From contig NZ_CP015625.1 in assembly GCF_002007565.1 (NCBI RefSeq), forward strand, positions 124,001 to 188,000: a stretch of DNA of 64,000 bases. Direction: 5' to 3'. Every line of letters begins with the position of its first letter. Within the stretch, counting starts at the first letter, position 1. Below are positions 43,421 to 52,666 of this stretch, one piece after another. The notes below the pieces were generated by a model, which did not search any database, was not told the origin of the DNA, and saw nothing but the letters and a program-made list of their open reading frames with translations. Both the position numbers and the translations under genes were made by a program. This DNA is from Ditibartonella choladocola (GTDB lineage: Bacteria; Pseudomonadota; Alphaproteobacteria; Rhizobiales; Rhizobiaceae).

Positions 43421-43960
43421 ATGTCTTACGCTTTTCAAAAATGCTCGATTTCAATCAGAACAAGCTTTGCTGTTCTCGCAGCTTTTGCCTGTTTGTTTCT
43501 ATCTTTGTCGCTCGGTAGTGCTTTTGCCAATGAGTATAAAATTGGTGATATTGAAATTACCAATGTCTGGGCACGAGCGACCCCGAACGGGGCAAAAGTT
43601 GCCGGTGGTTTTTTCACCATCGTCAATCATGGTAAAGAAGCCGATAGGCTGGTGTCTCTCTCGTCGGAATTGTCCGATAAAGCACAAATCCATTCCATGG
43701 AAATGGCTGATGGTATCATGAAAATGCGCCATCAGGCGGATGGTGTGGTCATTCCGGCCGGTGGAACAGTCGAATTCAAACCGGGTAGCTTCCACGTCAT
43801 GTTTATGGATCTCGACAAAACCTTGAACAAAGGTGACGAGTTCAAGGCAAAAATGGTTTTTGAAAAAGCCGGCACTGTCGATGTCGTCTTTACTGTTTCG
43901 GGCATTGGTGCACAAGCACCGGATTCAATGCATGCCAATCATGAAGAACATCAGCATTAA
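43421..43960 (+). CDS. Periplasmic copper chaperone PCu(A)C
   Basis: 179 residues. A signal peptide (about 1-36, hydrophobic core CLFLSLSLGSAFA) precedes the PCuAC cupredoxin-like domain: VWARATPNGAKVAGGFFTI, then the copper ligands H-x10-M-x22-H-x-M, as counted here, from IHSME through SFHVMFM. A His-rich C-terminal tail (HANHEEHQH) adds possible metal sites. PCu(A)C delivers Cu(I) to the CuA centre of cytochrome c oxidase or to other cuproproteins. The ATG has AGGAG upstream. The upstream Cys-rich protein is a plausible partner; no Sco protein is in view. Confidence 0.92.
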   Translation: MSYAFQKCSISIRTSFAVLAAFACLFLSLSLGSAFANEYKIGDIEITNVWARATPNGAKVAGGFFTIVNHGKEADRLVSLSSELSDKAQIHSMEMADGIMKMRHQADGVVIPAGGTVEFKPGSFHVMFMDLDKTLNKGDEFKAKMVFEKAGTVDVVFTVSGIGAQAPDSMHANHEEHQH

Positions 43961-43997
43961 AAACTGCTTTTAGAATTAAAGTTTTTGCGAAAAAATA

Positions 43998-44027
43998 AAA
44001 TGCGTGGCGGAATTTTGTCACGCATTT
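43998..44027. terminator. Stem-loop downstream of the copper chaperone
   Basis: A 9-bp perfect stem AAATGCGTG/CACGCATTT with a 12-nt loop, 37 nt after the copper chaperone stop. On the minus strand it is followed by a T-rich tract, so it can also stop transcription coming from alkB. Confidence 0.65.
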
Positions 44028-44170
44028 CTCTTGATCGAGATTTTTATTCAAGTTTTTAAAAGTAATCACCAATTTAAAGCCATTGCCGCGCAAAGTTTTC
44101 ACGTGAAACGCTTCCATTATAGTCGGGCGGCCGCCTTCATGGAGTAAGCTTCAATAACGAGATTTCCATT

Positions 44171-44845
44171 TTACCCGACAGGTGTAATACGTCGCAAAGT
44201 CAGGTTGATACGGCCGGGAACTTTCAAAAGTGTAGAAGTTTCCGGATAAATCCGGTCAACACCATGAAACGCAAGACGCATATCGCCGCCGAATATAATA
44301 ACATCACCGCTATTCAACCGTAAGGAATGGGTTTTTCCGCCTTTGACTGGCGTTCCGACACGAAAGAGACACGTATCGCCCAAAGAAATCGAGATAACAG
44401 GTGCGGCAAGTTCACCTTCATCCTTGTCCTGATGCATTCCCATGCGTGCGTCCGGCGAATAGAAGTTGATGAGGCAGGCTTCCGGCGGAGCAGAAAATCC
44501 GGATAATTTTTGCCATAACTCTAGGAGTTGTCGGGGAATTTCCGGCCATGGTTTTTGCGTTTGAGGATGTGTTTCCTGATAGCGATAGCCGCGATCTTTG
44601 TCGGTAACCCAGCCGAGTTTTCCGCAATTGGTTTGCCGGACACTCATCGGCTTTCCGGTCTTTGGCATTCTGGGAACAAATAATGGCGCTTGCCGGACGA
44701 TTTCTCTCACTTCGTCAACCAGATTTTCCTGATCGGTGCGATTGAAATAGTTCGGAAAATAATCAAAGCCGTAAAAATCCATCCTTTGAAAATAAACAGA
44801 CTCTGACGGCTCTTCAAGATGGTGAACATCATTCGCCGTGCTCAA
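44171..44845 (-). CDS. alkB: AlkB-type Fe(II)/2-oxoglutarate DNA dealkylase
   Basis: 224 residues. The dioxygenase core shows INFYSPDARMGMHQDKDEGE with the iron ligands H-x-D, the distal iron histidine in MRLAFHGVDRI, and the 2-oxoglutarate-binding arginines in RINLTLRRI at the C-terminus. The N-terminal nucleotide-recognition lid has TGKPMSVRQTNCGKLGW. AlkB reverses 1-methyladenine and 3-methylcytosine damage. It is monocistronic here; no ada or adaptive-response partner is adjacent and I saw no LexA box upstream. Confidence 0.95.
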   Translation of the reverse strand: MSTANDVHHLEEPSESVYFQRMDFYGFDYFPNYFNRTDQENLVDEVREIVRQAPLFVPRMPKTGKPMSVRQTNCGKLGWVTDKDRGYRYQETHPQTQKPWPEIPRQLLELWQKLSGFSAPPEACLINFYSPDARMGMHQDKDEGELAAPVISISLGDTCLFRVGTPVKGGKTHSLRLNSGDVIIFGGDMRLAFHGVDRIYPETSTLLKVPGRINLTLRRITPVG

Positions 44846-45174
44846 GCACCGAAAAGATCACGATCCTTCAAGCCCCTATATAATGCTATGGAATTTGATA
44901 TATCAGCTTGGCTTTTCCGCTTTTGTAAATGGTTGCAGTTGAGTGGAATTTTTTAAAAAACAGAAAAATTGCAGCGGATAAAGGCTTATATAGTGACGCT
45001 TTATCAGGCAAATTTGACATGAGCAAATGGTGGCCAGGATCGGGCCACTCTGTCAGAGAAACAGATTTATCAATCTGTATTTTTGACAGGCAAACATTAT
45101 GTCCTGTCGGGAAAACCTGTCTGGAATGGCTGTTCTTGTTTTTCAGCGATAGTCCGGCCAAACTTCATAGATGT
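44846..45174. other. Gene-free region between alkB and the palindromic repeat cluster
   Basis: About 330 bases. Open frames exist on the plus strand (from 44929 and 45083), but both owe their length to the downstream repeats and match nothing known, so no gene is called. Confidence 0.4.
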
Positions 45175-45480
45175 CATCCCGAAAATCGTTTCACACTTTT
45201 CGGGATGGGTTTTGGTTACCGGCGCATCTTGTCCGAAAACCGTTTCACACTTTTCGGGATGGGTTTTTGAGTGCCCGCGCATCTTATCCGAAAACCGTTT
45301 CACACTTTTCGGGATGAGTTTTAAGTGCCCGCGCATCTTATCCGAAAACCGTTTCACACTTTTCGGGATGAGTTTTAAGTGCCCACGCATCTTGTCCGAA
45401 AACCGCTTCACACTTTTAGGGATGGGTTTTTGAGTGCCCGCGCATCTTGTCCGAAAACCGTTTCACACTTTTCGGGATGC
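45175..45480. repeat. Six-copy tandem array of a 54-55 bp palindrome-containing repeat
   Basis: Six units start near 45175, 45231, 45286, 45340, 45394 and 45449, spaced 54, 55, 54, 54 and 55 bp. Each has the core CCGAAAACCGTTTCACACTT followed by TTCGGGATG, so CCGAAAA pairs with TTTTCGG around an 11-nt loop. The first copy has the longest stem (11 bp, CATCCCGAAAA/TTTTCGGGATG). The fifth is damaged. Linkers (GAGTGCCCGCGCATCTT-type) are conserved too. The core matches a short palindrome I know as dispersed between genes in Rhizobiales genomes; here it has been amplified in tandem. Confidence 0.92.
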
Positions 45481-45506
45481 GCGGGGTATGCGGTGTAATA
45501 AAATAA

Positions 45507-46043
45507 TCAAGCCTGATTGAGGTCGGGGATGCGCAGCTTTTGGCCGGGGAAGATTTTTTCAGGCGATTTCAACATAGGCTTGTTTGCCTCGAAAATAATC
45601 TTGTTTTTGTCGCCATGACCTTTTCCATAAACTTCTTCAGCAATCTTCCACAAAGTGTCACCCTTTTTCACTTCATAAAAATGCGGTTCTGCCGGTTGTG
45701 AACCTGACGATTGTGTGGCAGCAGAGGCTGAAGATGTTTGCGAAGTGCCTGATTGTGCTGTTTGATTGCTTGCCGGTTTTTGGCCGTTTTCTACTTTGAG
45801 ATTATCGGTATTAACCGATTCAATGCTGTGAAGGTTGCCGACTGCAAGAATTGCTTTTTCAAGTGTTGTCTGATCTTTGACAGCGCCGGTCAGAATTGCT
45901 TTGCCGTTCTCGACCGCGACTTTCACATTCTCTGTTCCAAGATTAAGGCCATCCAAAGCTGTTTTAATGCTTTGTGCGTCAGGGGCTTGTTCCCCAAGGC
46001 CAAGTTTTTCGCCAACCGATTTTACGAAATTAAAAAGTCCCAT
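45507..46043 (-). CDS. lysM: BON-LysM peptidoglycan-binding protein (YgaU/LysM family)
   Basis: 178 residues. The N-terminal MGLFNFVKSVGEKLG is typical of the family; a BON domain (about 22-85, VKVAVENGKAILTGAV) follows, then a Ser/Gln/Ala-rich linker (SGTSQTSSASAATQSS), then a LysM domain at about 123-174 (YEVKKGDTLWKIAEEVYG, IFEANKPMLKSPEKIFPGQK). No signal peptide is present. E. coli YgaU (Kbp) binds potassium, and LysM domains bind peptidoglycan; which applies here is unknown. ATG 46043 has an ideal AAAGGAG site. The repeat array lies just past the stop codon. Confidence 0.92.
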   Translation of the reverse strand: MGLFNFVKSVGEKLGLGEQAPDAQSIKTALDGLNLGTENVKVAVENGKAILTGAVKDQTTLEKAILAVGNLHSIESVNTDNLKVENGQKPASNQTAQSGTSQTSSASAATQSSGSQPAEPHFYEVKKGDTLWKIAEEVYGKGHGDKNKIIFEANKPMLKSPEKIFPGQKLRIPDLNQA

Positions 46044-46161
46044 TGCATTCTCCTTTCAAGAAAATGCGCGTCTTGCCCTTTTGAGGCGGAGCGGCACATC
46101 GTTAGAGCGGAAGCGTGTGTTCCGGCTTTCATTCAAAAGACATAGAGCAGGAATTTAGATT

Positions 46162-46599
46162 TCAATCCTTGGTTACTTTTGAACGAGCCTTTTTCACTTC
46201 CGAACGAATGCTTTTGGCTTTTAATCTTCGCTCGATCGAACCTTTGGTCGGTTTTGTTTTACGTCGCTTTGGCGGTCGTGGTTCGGCCGCTTTTTTGACG
46301 AGTGAAACCAGTCTTTCCCGCGCATCTTGCCGGTTTTTTTCCTGCAAACGAAAACGCGATGCTTCGATGAGAATTTCGCCGTCTTTCGTTGCTTTTTGTC
46401 CGGCCAATTTTATGAGGCGGGTAAATATATCGTGGGGCAGACCGGCCCGATAGGCGAAAAAGCGTAATTGTACAGCCGTGGCAACCTTGTTGACATTTTG
46501 TCCTCCAGGTCCCGAAGCACGAATAAAGCTTTCCGCAATATCGCTTTCGCGTATGCGGATTTTCGCACTGATAAAAAGTTCACCTGTATCGCTTTTCAT
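46162..46599 (-). CDS. arfB: ArfB, alternative ribosome-rescue peptidyl-tRNA hydrolase
   Basis: 145 residues. The catalytic GGQ motif is in RASGPGGQNVNKVATA (about 28-43), and the basic C-terminal tail (PPKRRKTKPTKGSIERRLKAK), which enters the empty mRNA channel, is present. ArfB (YaeJ) releases nascent chains from ribosomes stalled on non-stop mRNAs. It is monocistronic, separated from pckA by a strong terminator. Confidence 0.94.
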   Translation of the reverse strand: MKSDTGELFISAKIRIRESDIAESFIRASGPGGQNVNKVATAVQLRFFAYRAGLPHDIFTRLIKLAGQKATKDGEILIEASRFRLQEKNRQDARERLVSLVKKAAEPRPPKRRKTKPTKGSIERRLKAKSIRSEVKKARSKVTKD

Positions 46600-46628
46600 T
46601 TGTGCGATTATAACGTCGAAACGCCAAT

Positions 46629-46658
46629 AAAAAAGCCCGGTAAAAGTAACCGGGCTTT
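46629..46658 (-). terminator. Rho-independent terminator of pckA
   Basis: A 10-bp stem AAAGCCCGGT/ACCGGGCTTT with a 7-nt loop. On the minus strand it is followed by a T-run (positions 46634-46629). It lies 28 nt after the pckA stop and upstream of the arfB start. Confidence 0.9.
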
Positions 46659-46685
46659 CATTTGATTATTTATTTATTTTTGAAC

Positions 46686-48281
46686 TCAGGCCTTGGGGGC
46701 TGCGTTTTTCACATCATCATCAACATGCGGAATGAATTTCTCGAAGTTTTTGATGAACATGCCCGCAAGCTTCTTGACCTGTTCGTCATAGGCGGCTTTG
46801 TCTTTCCATGTCGAACGGGGATCAAGAATTGCTGAATCAACTCCGGCAACTGCTTTCGGTACCATAAAACCGAAATTTTCATCCTTGCGGAATTCGACAT
46901 TTTTAAGCGAACCGTCCAATGCAGCATTCAGCAATGCGCGGGTTGCCTTGATTGGCATACGGCTGCCAACGCCGTAAGGACCACCGGTCCAACCGGTATT
47001 GATGAGCCAGCAATCAACATGGTGTTCGGCAATTTTCTTGCGTAACAGATTGCCATAGACAGAAGGATGACGCGGCATGAATGGTGCACCAAAGCATGTC
47101 GAGAACGTTGCTTCCGGTTCGGTGACACCTTTTTCGGTCCCTGCAACCTTGGCTGTATAGCCGGACAGGAAGTGGTACATGGCTTGTGCCGGTGTGAGTT
47201 TGGCAATCGGCGGGATAACGCCAAAAGCATCGGCTGTCAGCATGATGATGTTTTTCGGTTGTCCACCTTTGCCGGTTTTACTTGCATTATCGACAAAATA
47301 GATCGGATAGGCGGCACGTGTATTTTCAGTCAGAGAACCGTCATTGAAATCCGGCTCGCGATCTTTGTCGAGAACGACGTTTTCAAGAATAGTACCGAAA
47401 CGCTGGGTTGTGGAATAGATAACCGGTTCCGCTTCAGCCGATAGACGGATGACCTTGGCATAACAACCGCCTTCAAAATTGAAGACGCCGTCATTGCCCC
47501 AACCATGTTCGTCATCGCCGATCAATGTGCGGCTTGCATCGGCCGAAAGTGTTGTTTTGCCGGTTCCTGAAAGCCCGAAGAAAACAGCGGTATCGCCTTT
47601 TGGCCCTTCATTGGCTGAAGAGTGCATTGGCATAACGCCTTTTTCCGGCAGAATATAGTTCAATGCGGTGAAGACCGACTTTTTCATTTCGCCGGCATAG
47701 GATGTGCCGCCAATCAGAACGATAAGCCGTGTAAGATCACAGGCAATGACTGTCTCGGAACGTGTTCCATGACGCTTCGGATCAGCACGGAAAGACGGCA
47801 GATTGATAATCGTCATCTGCGGAACGTATGATTCCAGTGCTTTTTCATCCGGACGGATGAGGAGGTTGCGGATGAAAACGGCGTGCCAGGCATATTCGGA
47901 GGCAACGCGTGCTCTGATCGAGTTTTCATGATCCGCACCGCCGATAAGATCTTCAACAAACAGATCGCGTCCTTTGGCATGTTCGACAAAATCGGCAAAC
48001 AACTGGTCAAAATGTTCCTGACTCATCGGTTTGTTGTTGTCCCACCAGATATTGGGTTCGGTTTCTTTTGTGCGAACGATAAACTTGTCTTTTGCTGAAC
48101 GGCCGGTAAATTGGCCTGTATAGGCAACAAGCGCTCCTTCGGCTGTCAACTTCGCTTCGTTGCGACGAATTGCTTCTTCATAAAGAAAAGGCGGTTTCAA
48201 ATTGTAGTAAACATTGCCCAAATCTTTAAAACCGAAGCTTTTGAGTGAAGCCTTTGGATTGAATATGCCAGTCTCTTTCAT
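46686..48281 (-). CDS. pckA: ATP-dependent phosphoenolpyruvate carboxykinase
   Basis: 531 residues from the ATG at 48279-48281 (GGAGG site upstream); an in-frame codon 90 nt earlier is rejected. Active-site segments are visible: [42 protein letters not shown], the P-loop [13 protein letters not shown] (near 240-252), [21 protein letters not shown], and the [16 protein letters not shown] stretch. The enzyme makes phosphoenolpyruvate from oxaloacetate, the entry to gluconeogenesis. It is divergent from chvI, an arrangement conserved in Rhizobiales, where ChvI/ChvG is reported to affect pckA expression; the 370-bp spacer should hold both promoters. Confidence 0.97.
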   Translation of the reverse strand: MKETGIFNPKASLKSFGFKDLGNVYYNLKPPFLYEEAIRRNEAKLTAEGALVAYTGQFTGRSAKDKFIVRTKETEPNIWWDNNKPMSQEHFDQLFADFVEHAKGRDLFVEDLIGGADHENSIRARVASEYAWHAVFIRNLLIRPDEKALESYVPQMTIINLPSFRADPKRHGTRSETVIACDLTRLIVLIGGTSYAGEMKKSVFTALNYILPEKGVMPMHSSANEGPKGDTAVFFGLSGTGKTTLSADASRTLIGDDEHGWGNDGVFNFEGGCYAKVIRLSAEAEPVIYSTTQRFGTILENVVLDKDREPDFNDGSLTENTRAAYPIYFVDNASKTGKGGQPKNIIMLTADAFGVIPPIAKLTPAQAMYHFLSGYTAKVAGTEKGVTEPEATFSTCFGAPFMPRHPSVYGNLLRKKIAEHHVDCWLINTGWTGGPYGVGSRMPIKATRALLNAALDGSLKNVEFRKDENFGFMVPKAVAGVDSAILDPRSTWKDKAAYDEQVKKLAGMFIKNFEKFIPHVDDDVKNAAPKA

Positions 48282-48653
48282 AGTACCTCCGCTATTGCCC
48301 TTAAAAGCAACAAATGGCCCACACGATTGTGAGTGTTTCCTCCTAAAATCAGAAAAAATATTAAATATCAAATATTTAATCGATTTAAAAAAATTTAATT
48401 TTTTTAAAAGATGCAGTTAATGAAACTTCACCATGTGACCCGCGTTTATCCTGACGTAACAAAGAAAGGCATTTTTCGTTATTGAATCAAAGACTTTCGT
48501 GATCTCTGCCACAATTTGTACCACATTTGTTTTGCAAAAGCGTTCAAGACACCCATATAAAGAAAACATATGTGTAAAAATAAACAGCGACGTTTCAAAC
48601 ATTGAATGGAATGTTGCAGCAAAAATAAAACCGCAAGAAAGAGTCGGAAAACT
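48282..48653. promoter_or_regulatory. Divergent control region between pckA and chvI
   Basis: About 370 bases. The part next to pckA (48340-48420) is extremely AT-rich; the middle (48420-48560) is of normal composition. By position it carries the promoters of both genes and probably ChvI-binding sites, but I could not identify a motif with confidence. Confidence 0.45.
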
Positions 48654-49376
48654 ATGAAAGATATTGCAACCACGACACAGACAATTGCACTTGTCGATGA
48701 CGATCGCAACATTCTGACATCGGTGTCGATAGCCCTCGAATCGGAGGGCTACCGCGTAGAGACCTACACGGATGGTGCTTCAGCCCTTGAAGGTTTGACA
48801 GCAAGACCCCCCAATCTTGCAATCTTCGATATCAAGATGCCCCGGATGGACGGTATGGAGCTGTTGCGGCGCTTGCGCCAGAAGTCCGATCTGCCGGTTA
48901 TTTTTCTCACCTCGAAGGATGACGAGATCGACGAGCTTTTCGGCCTGAAAATGGGGGCGGATGATTTTATCACCAAGCCGTTTTCCCAACGCCTTCTCGT
49001 CGAACGTGTCAAGGCGGTTCTAAGACGTGCGGCGGCTCGCGGCGAACCGGTCAAGGCCAATACCCAGGCCGCTACTTCGATTGAACGCGGCGATCTTGTT
49101 ATGGATCAGGAGCGCCACACGTGCACATGGAAAGGTGAACCGGTTATTTTGACGGTTACCGAGTTTCTTATTTTGCAGGCACTTGCACAGCGCCCAGGAG
49201 TGGTTAAAAGCCGGGATTCGCTCATGGATGCTGCTTATGACGATCAGGTTTATGTCGACGATCGCACCATTGACAGCCATATCAAAAGGTTGCGCAAAAA
49301 GTTCAAGCAGGTTGATAACGATTTTGAAATGATTGAAACTCTTTACGGAGTTGGCTACCGGTTTCGTGAGGTATAA
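48654..49376 (+). CDS. chvI: ChvI/BatR response regulator (OmpR family)
   Basis: 240 residues from ATG 48654 ([19 protein letters not shown]); an upstream in-frame codon adds an unconserved tail. The receiver domain has DDD near 15-17, the phospho-acceptor Asp59 in [10 protein letters not shown], Thr/Ser and Lys of the switch ([15 protein letters not shown]). The winged-helix DNA-binding domain occupies about 140-240 ([41 protein letters not shown]). ChvI/BatR with ChvG/BatS controls acid, envelope-stress and host-adaptation genes in Rhizobiales. The sensor gene follows 141 nt later. Confidence 0.95.
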   Translation: MKDIATTTQTIALVDDDRNILTSVSIALESEGYRVETYTDGASALEGLTARPPNLAIFDIKMPRMDGMELLRRLRQKSDLPVIFLTSKDDEIDELFGLKMGADDFITKPFSQRLLVERVKAVLRRAAARGEPVKANTQAATSIERGDLVMDQERHTCTWKGEPVILTVTEFLILQALAQRPGVVKSRDSLMDAAYDDQVYVDDRTIDSHIKRLRKKFKQVDNDFEMIETLYGVGYRFREV

Positions 49377-49517
49377 AGCCGGTAATGAGATATAACGATT
49401 GTCCCGCCGATCAAAACCGGTTTATTTGGTGATTGGCGGGATCGTTACGGTTATTAACAGTCGGCAAAAGCATGTGTTCCGGCATATGCCTTTGCTCTGA
49501 AAGGTGCGGGCGACCGG

Positions 49518-51305
49518 ATGGTTTCCGAGGAAGCAACAGCGGGTAAAGACGAAAAAGCAGAACAGGTAAAGCGTTCTCGCAAGACCTCCCGTTTCGGGCG
49601 CTTGCGCAGGCGTGGCCATTATCTTTTCGAGCAACTTCTCTTTTCAAGTCTGACACGTCGTATCGTTATTCTCAACCTTGCAGCACTTTGTGTGCTTGTT
49701 GTCGGCATTATGTATCTTAATCAATTCCGTGATGGGTTGATTGATGCAAAAATAGAATCCTTACGCACACAAGGGAAAATTATTGCCGGTGCCATTGCCG
49801 CTTCGGCAACGGTTGACACCAATTCTATTCTGATTGATCCGGAAAAGCTGATGGAGTTGCAGGCAGGCGAAAGTATAACGCCGAAAGCGGAATCGACAGA
49901 AAATTGGGATTTTCCGATCAATCCGGAACGTGTTGCACCATTATTGCGCAATGTCATTTCGCCAGAGACAACGCGTGCCCGCATTTATGATAGAGATGCC
50001 AACCTGCTTCTTGATTCAATGGTGCTCTATTCGAGCGGTCAGGTTTTAAGTTATAATCTTCCTCCCATTGCAGAAGACAAACCCGGTATTCTGGAACGGT
50101 TCAGAAATTGGCTCACCAATACGATTTATGGAAACGATATTGTTGTCGATAAAGATCAGTTGGGTGGAAATGGCGCGGTCTATCCGGAAGTTGTCAAAGC
50201 AATGAACGGAATTCTGGCAACCGCACAACGGCGCAACTCGCAAGGTGAACTGGTTGTTTCCGTTGCCGTACCGGTGCAACGCTATCATTCTGTGGTCGGT
50301 GTCTTGTTATTGTCGACAGCGGGATCCGATATTGACAATATTGTAACGGCGGAACGGCTTGCAATTTTCAAAGTTTTTGCGGTTGTTGCGGCTGTGCTTC
50401 TCGTTCTCTCGCTGTTTCTTGCATATACGATTGCAAATCCCTTGCGCAAATTGTCGGCGGCGGCTGACCGTGTTCGTCATGGCACCAACAAACGTGTTGA
50501 AATTCCGGATTTTTCCGACAGGCAAGATGAAGTCGGGCATCTGTCAACATCAATCCGCGATATGACCGATGCGCTCTACACTCGTATCGAGGCAATCGAA
50601 CAATTTGCAGCCGATGTCAGCCACGAATTGAAAAATCCGCTCACGTCGCTTAGAAGTGCAGTGGAAACCTTGCCACTTGCCAAAACGCATGAGGCGCGCG
50701 AACGGTTGTTCGATATTATCCAGCAGGATGTGCGCCGTCTTGATCGTCTCATTACCGATATTTCGGATGCATCGCGGCTTGATGCGGAACTTGCACGCGA
50801 GACATCCGATAAAGTGGATATGGTTGCTTTGCTTGATAATATTGTAAGAGCATCGAGAGAAGTGCGTCGCAACAAGGTTTCGGCAACCATCGAACTCGAA
50901 ATAAAGCCGCGTAATGGAGGCAAAAAATATATCGTCGCAGGCCATGATCTCCGTTTGGGGCAGGTGGTATCCAATCTGATTGAAAATGCACGTTCTTTTA
51001 TTCCTCCCGAAAACGGAAAAATAAAACTTGCTATGCATGCCGAAGGTTCAAAACTGATATTGACGGTGGAAGATAATGGTCCGGGAATTCGTGCCGAAAA
51101 AATCGACCGGATTTTTGAACGCTTTTATACAGATCGTCCGGGTGCCGAGTCATTCGGTAAAAATTCGGGGCTTGGACTTTCGATAAGTCGCCAGATTATT
51201 GAAGCGCATAATGGGACTTTGACAGCGGAAAATATCTATTCCGACAAAGACCCTGATAAAAAACTGGGCGCACGTTTTATTATCGTCTTGCCACTCGAAA
51301 AATAA
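49518..51305 (+). CDS. chvG: ChvG/BatS sensor histidine kinase
   Basis: 595 residues. A charged cytoplasmic N-terminus leads to TM1 (about 50-70, RRIVILNLAALCVLVVGIMY), a periplasmic domain of roughly 220 residues (binding site for the inhibitor ExoR in relatives), TM2 (about 280-305, VFAVVAAVLLVLSLFLAYTI), HAMP, and HisKA with His369 in FAADVSHELKNPLTSL. The HATPase boxes follow (NLIENARSF, DNGPGIRAEK, GLGLSISRQII). It senses acid or envelope stress and phosphorylates ChvI. It is followed after 29 nt by hprK, making a chvI-chvG-hprK-PTS cluster. Confidence 0.95.
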   Translation: MVSEEATAGKDEKAEQVKRSRKTSRFGRLRRRGHYLFEQLLFSSLTRRIVILNLAALCVLVVGIMYLNQFRDGLIDAKIESLRTQGKIIAGAIAASATVDTNSILIDPEKLMELQAGESITPKAESTENWDFPINPERVAPLLRNVISPETTRARIYDRDANLLLDSMVLYSSGQVLSYNLPPIAEDKPGILERFRNWLTNTIYGNDIVVDKDQLGGNGAVYPEVVKAMNGILATAQRRNSQGELVVSVAVPVQRYHSVVGVLLLSTAGSDIDNIVTAERLAIFKVFAVVAAVLLVLSLFLAYTIANPLRKLSAAADRVRHGTNKRVEIPDFSDRQDEVGHLSTSIRDMTDALYTRIEAIEQFAADVSHELKNPLTSLRSAVETLPLAKTHEARERLFDIIQQDVRRLDRLITDISDASRLDAELARETSDKVDMVALLDNIVRASREVRRNKVSATIELEIKPRNGGKKYIVAGHDLRLGQVVSNLIENARSFIPPENGKIKLAMHAEGSKLILTVEDNGPGIRAEKIDRIFERFYTDRPGAESFGKNSGLGLSISRQIIEAHNGTLTAENIYSDKDPDKKLGARFIIVLPLEK

Positions 51306-51334
51306 TAATTCCCTTTTAAAACAAGGAACAGATT

Positions 51335-51802
51335 GTGTCCGAAAGCGCTGAACATCCCCTCACACTTCACGCAAATTGTCTTATCCTTGGGGAGAAAGGT
51401 GTTTTACTTACCGGAGCTTCCGCATCCGGTAAATCGGCACTTACTCTCGCTTTGATTGAACGCGCCTCATGGGCGGGGCATAATGGCTGTCTTGTCAGTG
51501 ATGATTATACGCGATTATTCCCGCAAGACGGAAAGCTTTACGGACAAGTGCCGGAAGAACTTGCCGGTGGCATAGAAATCAGGGGAGCCGGTCTTTATCA
51601 AATGCCTTTCCGCAGAGAAACGGCAATAGACTTCATAGTTTTATTATCAAATGATGGCGAGCGCTATCCTTCGGGTAAGACAATAACCTATTGTGGTATA
51701 AAACGCCCGCTTTATACTCTTCCGACTTTCGATCGTGCAGATGCGATCACCATTTGTCAGGCGATTGAAGCATTTTGTTTCAAAACAGCTTGGAAGAAAT
51801 GA
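51335..51802 (+). CDS. hprK: Short HPr kinase/phosphorylase (C-terminal catalytic domain only)
   Basis: 155 residues with GTG start at 51335 and an AAGGA site. It has the P-loop GASASGKS at 27-34 and the VSDDYTRLF segment (Walker B-like), then EIRGAGLY and the C-terminal region. The N-terminal half of the ~310-residue Gram-positive HprK is missing, as is normal in Alphaproteobacteria. The enzyme phosphorylates and dephosphorylates HPr on serine, linking carbon status to the PTS. The HPr encoded at 52388 retains a candidate regulatory serine. Located directly after chvG, an order conserved in Rhizobiales. Confidence 0.92.
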   Translation: MSESAEHPLTLHANCLILGEKGVLLTGASASGKSALTLALIERASWAGHNGCLVSDDYTRLFPQDGKLYGQVPEELAGGIEIRGAGLYQMPFRRETAIDFIVLLSNDGERYPSGKTITYCGIKRPLYTLPTFDRADAITICQAIEAFCFKTAWKK

Positions 51803-51956
51803 ATTTAGCCAGTTAAATCATGTTGAAAAACAATATTTTTCTTGCGTGGATAAAGATTTTTCTTGGCAGGGAAGAAAACCCCTGCCACAATAAAGAACTT
51901 ACTGTTGATTTCCAAGTGACAAAACAGTTGGGGCGCTGGTGACAGGAGCATTGTGA

Positions 51957-52364
51957 ATGATCGGACTCGTGCTTGTAACGCACGGCAGATTGGCTGAAGA
52001 ATTTTTACATGCGGTCGAGCATGTTGTAGGTCCTCAGGAGAAATTTGCCACCGTGTGTATTGGCCCTGATGATGATATGGATCAACGTCGAAATGATATT
52101 GTAGAAGCTGTCGCCTCGGTCGATGGTGGACAAGGTGTCATCATTCTGACTGATATGTTTGGTGGAACGCCTTCCAATCTTGCTATTTCAATCATGCAGG
52201 AAGGCAAGATTGAAGTGATTGCCGGTGTCAATTTGCCAATGCTTATCAAACTCACATCAGTGCGCCAATGTAATGATATTGAATTGATCGACGCATTGAA
52301 AGCCGCTCAGGATGCCGGAAGAAAATATATCAATGTTCCAAGCATGTTGTTATCGGACGAATAG
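51957..52364 (+). CDS. PTS EIIA component, mannose family
   Basis: 135 residues. The EIIA-Man fold begins MIGLVLVTHGRLAEEFL, with the phospho-accepting His9, and has the VIILTDMFGGTPSNLAI segment. No EIIB, EIIC or EIID genes accompany it, so it cannot move sugar here; in Alphaproteobacteria this protein (called ManX or EIIA-Man) is the end of a regulatory phosphorelay. It lies 154 nt after hprK and 23 nt before HPr, suggesting an operon with HPr. Confidence 0.93.
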   Translation: MIGLVLVTHGRLAEEFLHAVEHVVGPQEKFATVCIGPDDDMDQRRNDIVEAVASVDGGQGVIILTDMFGGTPSNLAISIMQEGKIEVIAGVNLPMLIKLTSVRQCNDIELIDALKAAQDAGRKYINVPSMLLSDE

Positions 52365-52387
52365 ATAAACAGTTCTGTGCGGGAAAA

Positions 52388-52666
52388 ATGGACATTTCTT
52401 TCAAAAGACAATTGGTTATCTCTAACAAACGCGGTCTTCATGCGCGTGCATCGGCAAAGTTTGTCCAGACCGTCGATGCATTTGATGCTGTTGTGGAAGT
52501 CGAAAAAGACGGGCAGACAGTCGGCGGCAATTCGATCATGGGGTTAATGATGTTGGCTGCTTCTCAAGGCAGTCATATTGACGTTACAACCCATGGTAAG
52601 GAAGCCGTCGAAGTGCTTGATGCACTTGAAAAACTCGTGAATGACAAATTCGGCGAAGAGAGCTGA
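52388..52666 (+). CDS. ptsH: HPr phosphocarrier protein
   Basis: 92 residues. The phospho-histidine site is KRGLHARASAKF with His18, and the regulatory serine is Ser49 in GGNSIMGLMML, the target of HPr kinase. It accepts phosphate from EI (ptsP, not in this window) and passes it to EIIA-Man. Both residues are intact, so both PEP-dependent and HprK-dependent control are possible. Confidence 0.95.
   Translation: MDISFKRQLVISNKRGLHARASAKFVQTVDAFDAVVEVEKDGQTVGGNSIMGLMMLAASQGSHIDVTTHGKEAVEVLDALEKLVNDKFGEES

Noticed and set aside
45083-45433. Plus-strand frame encoding an 18-residue repeated peptide (SENRFTLFGMSF-type)
   Set aside because: The peptide period simply mirrors the 54-bp DNA repeat; there is no ribosome-binding site and the frame is broken where the unit is 55 bp.
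45175-45480. Regularly spaced repeats resembling a short CRISPR array
   Set aside because: The 'spacers' between the repeat cores are nearly identical to one another, no cas genes are present, and the period reflects tandem duplication of one 54-bp unit.
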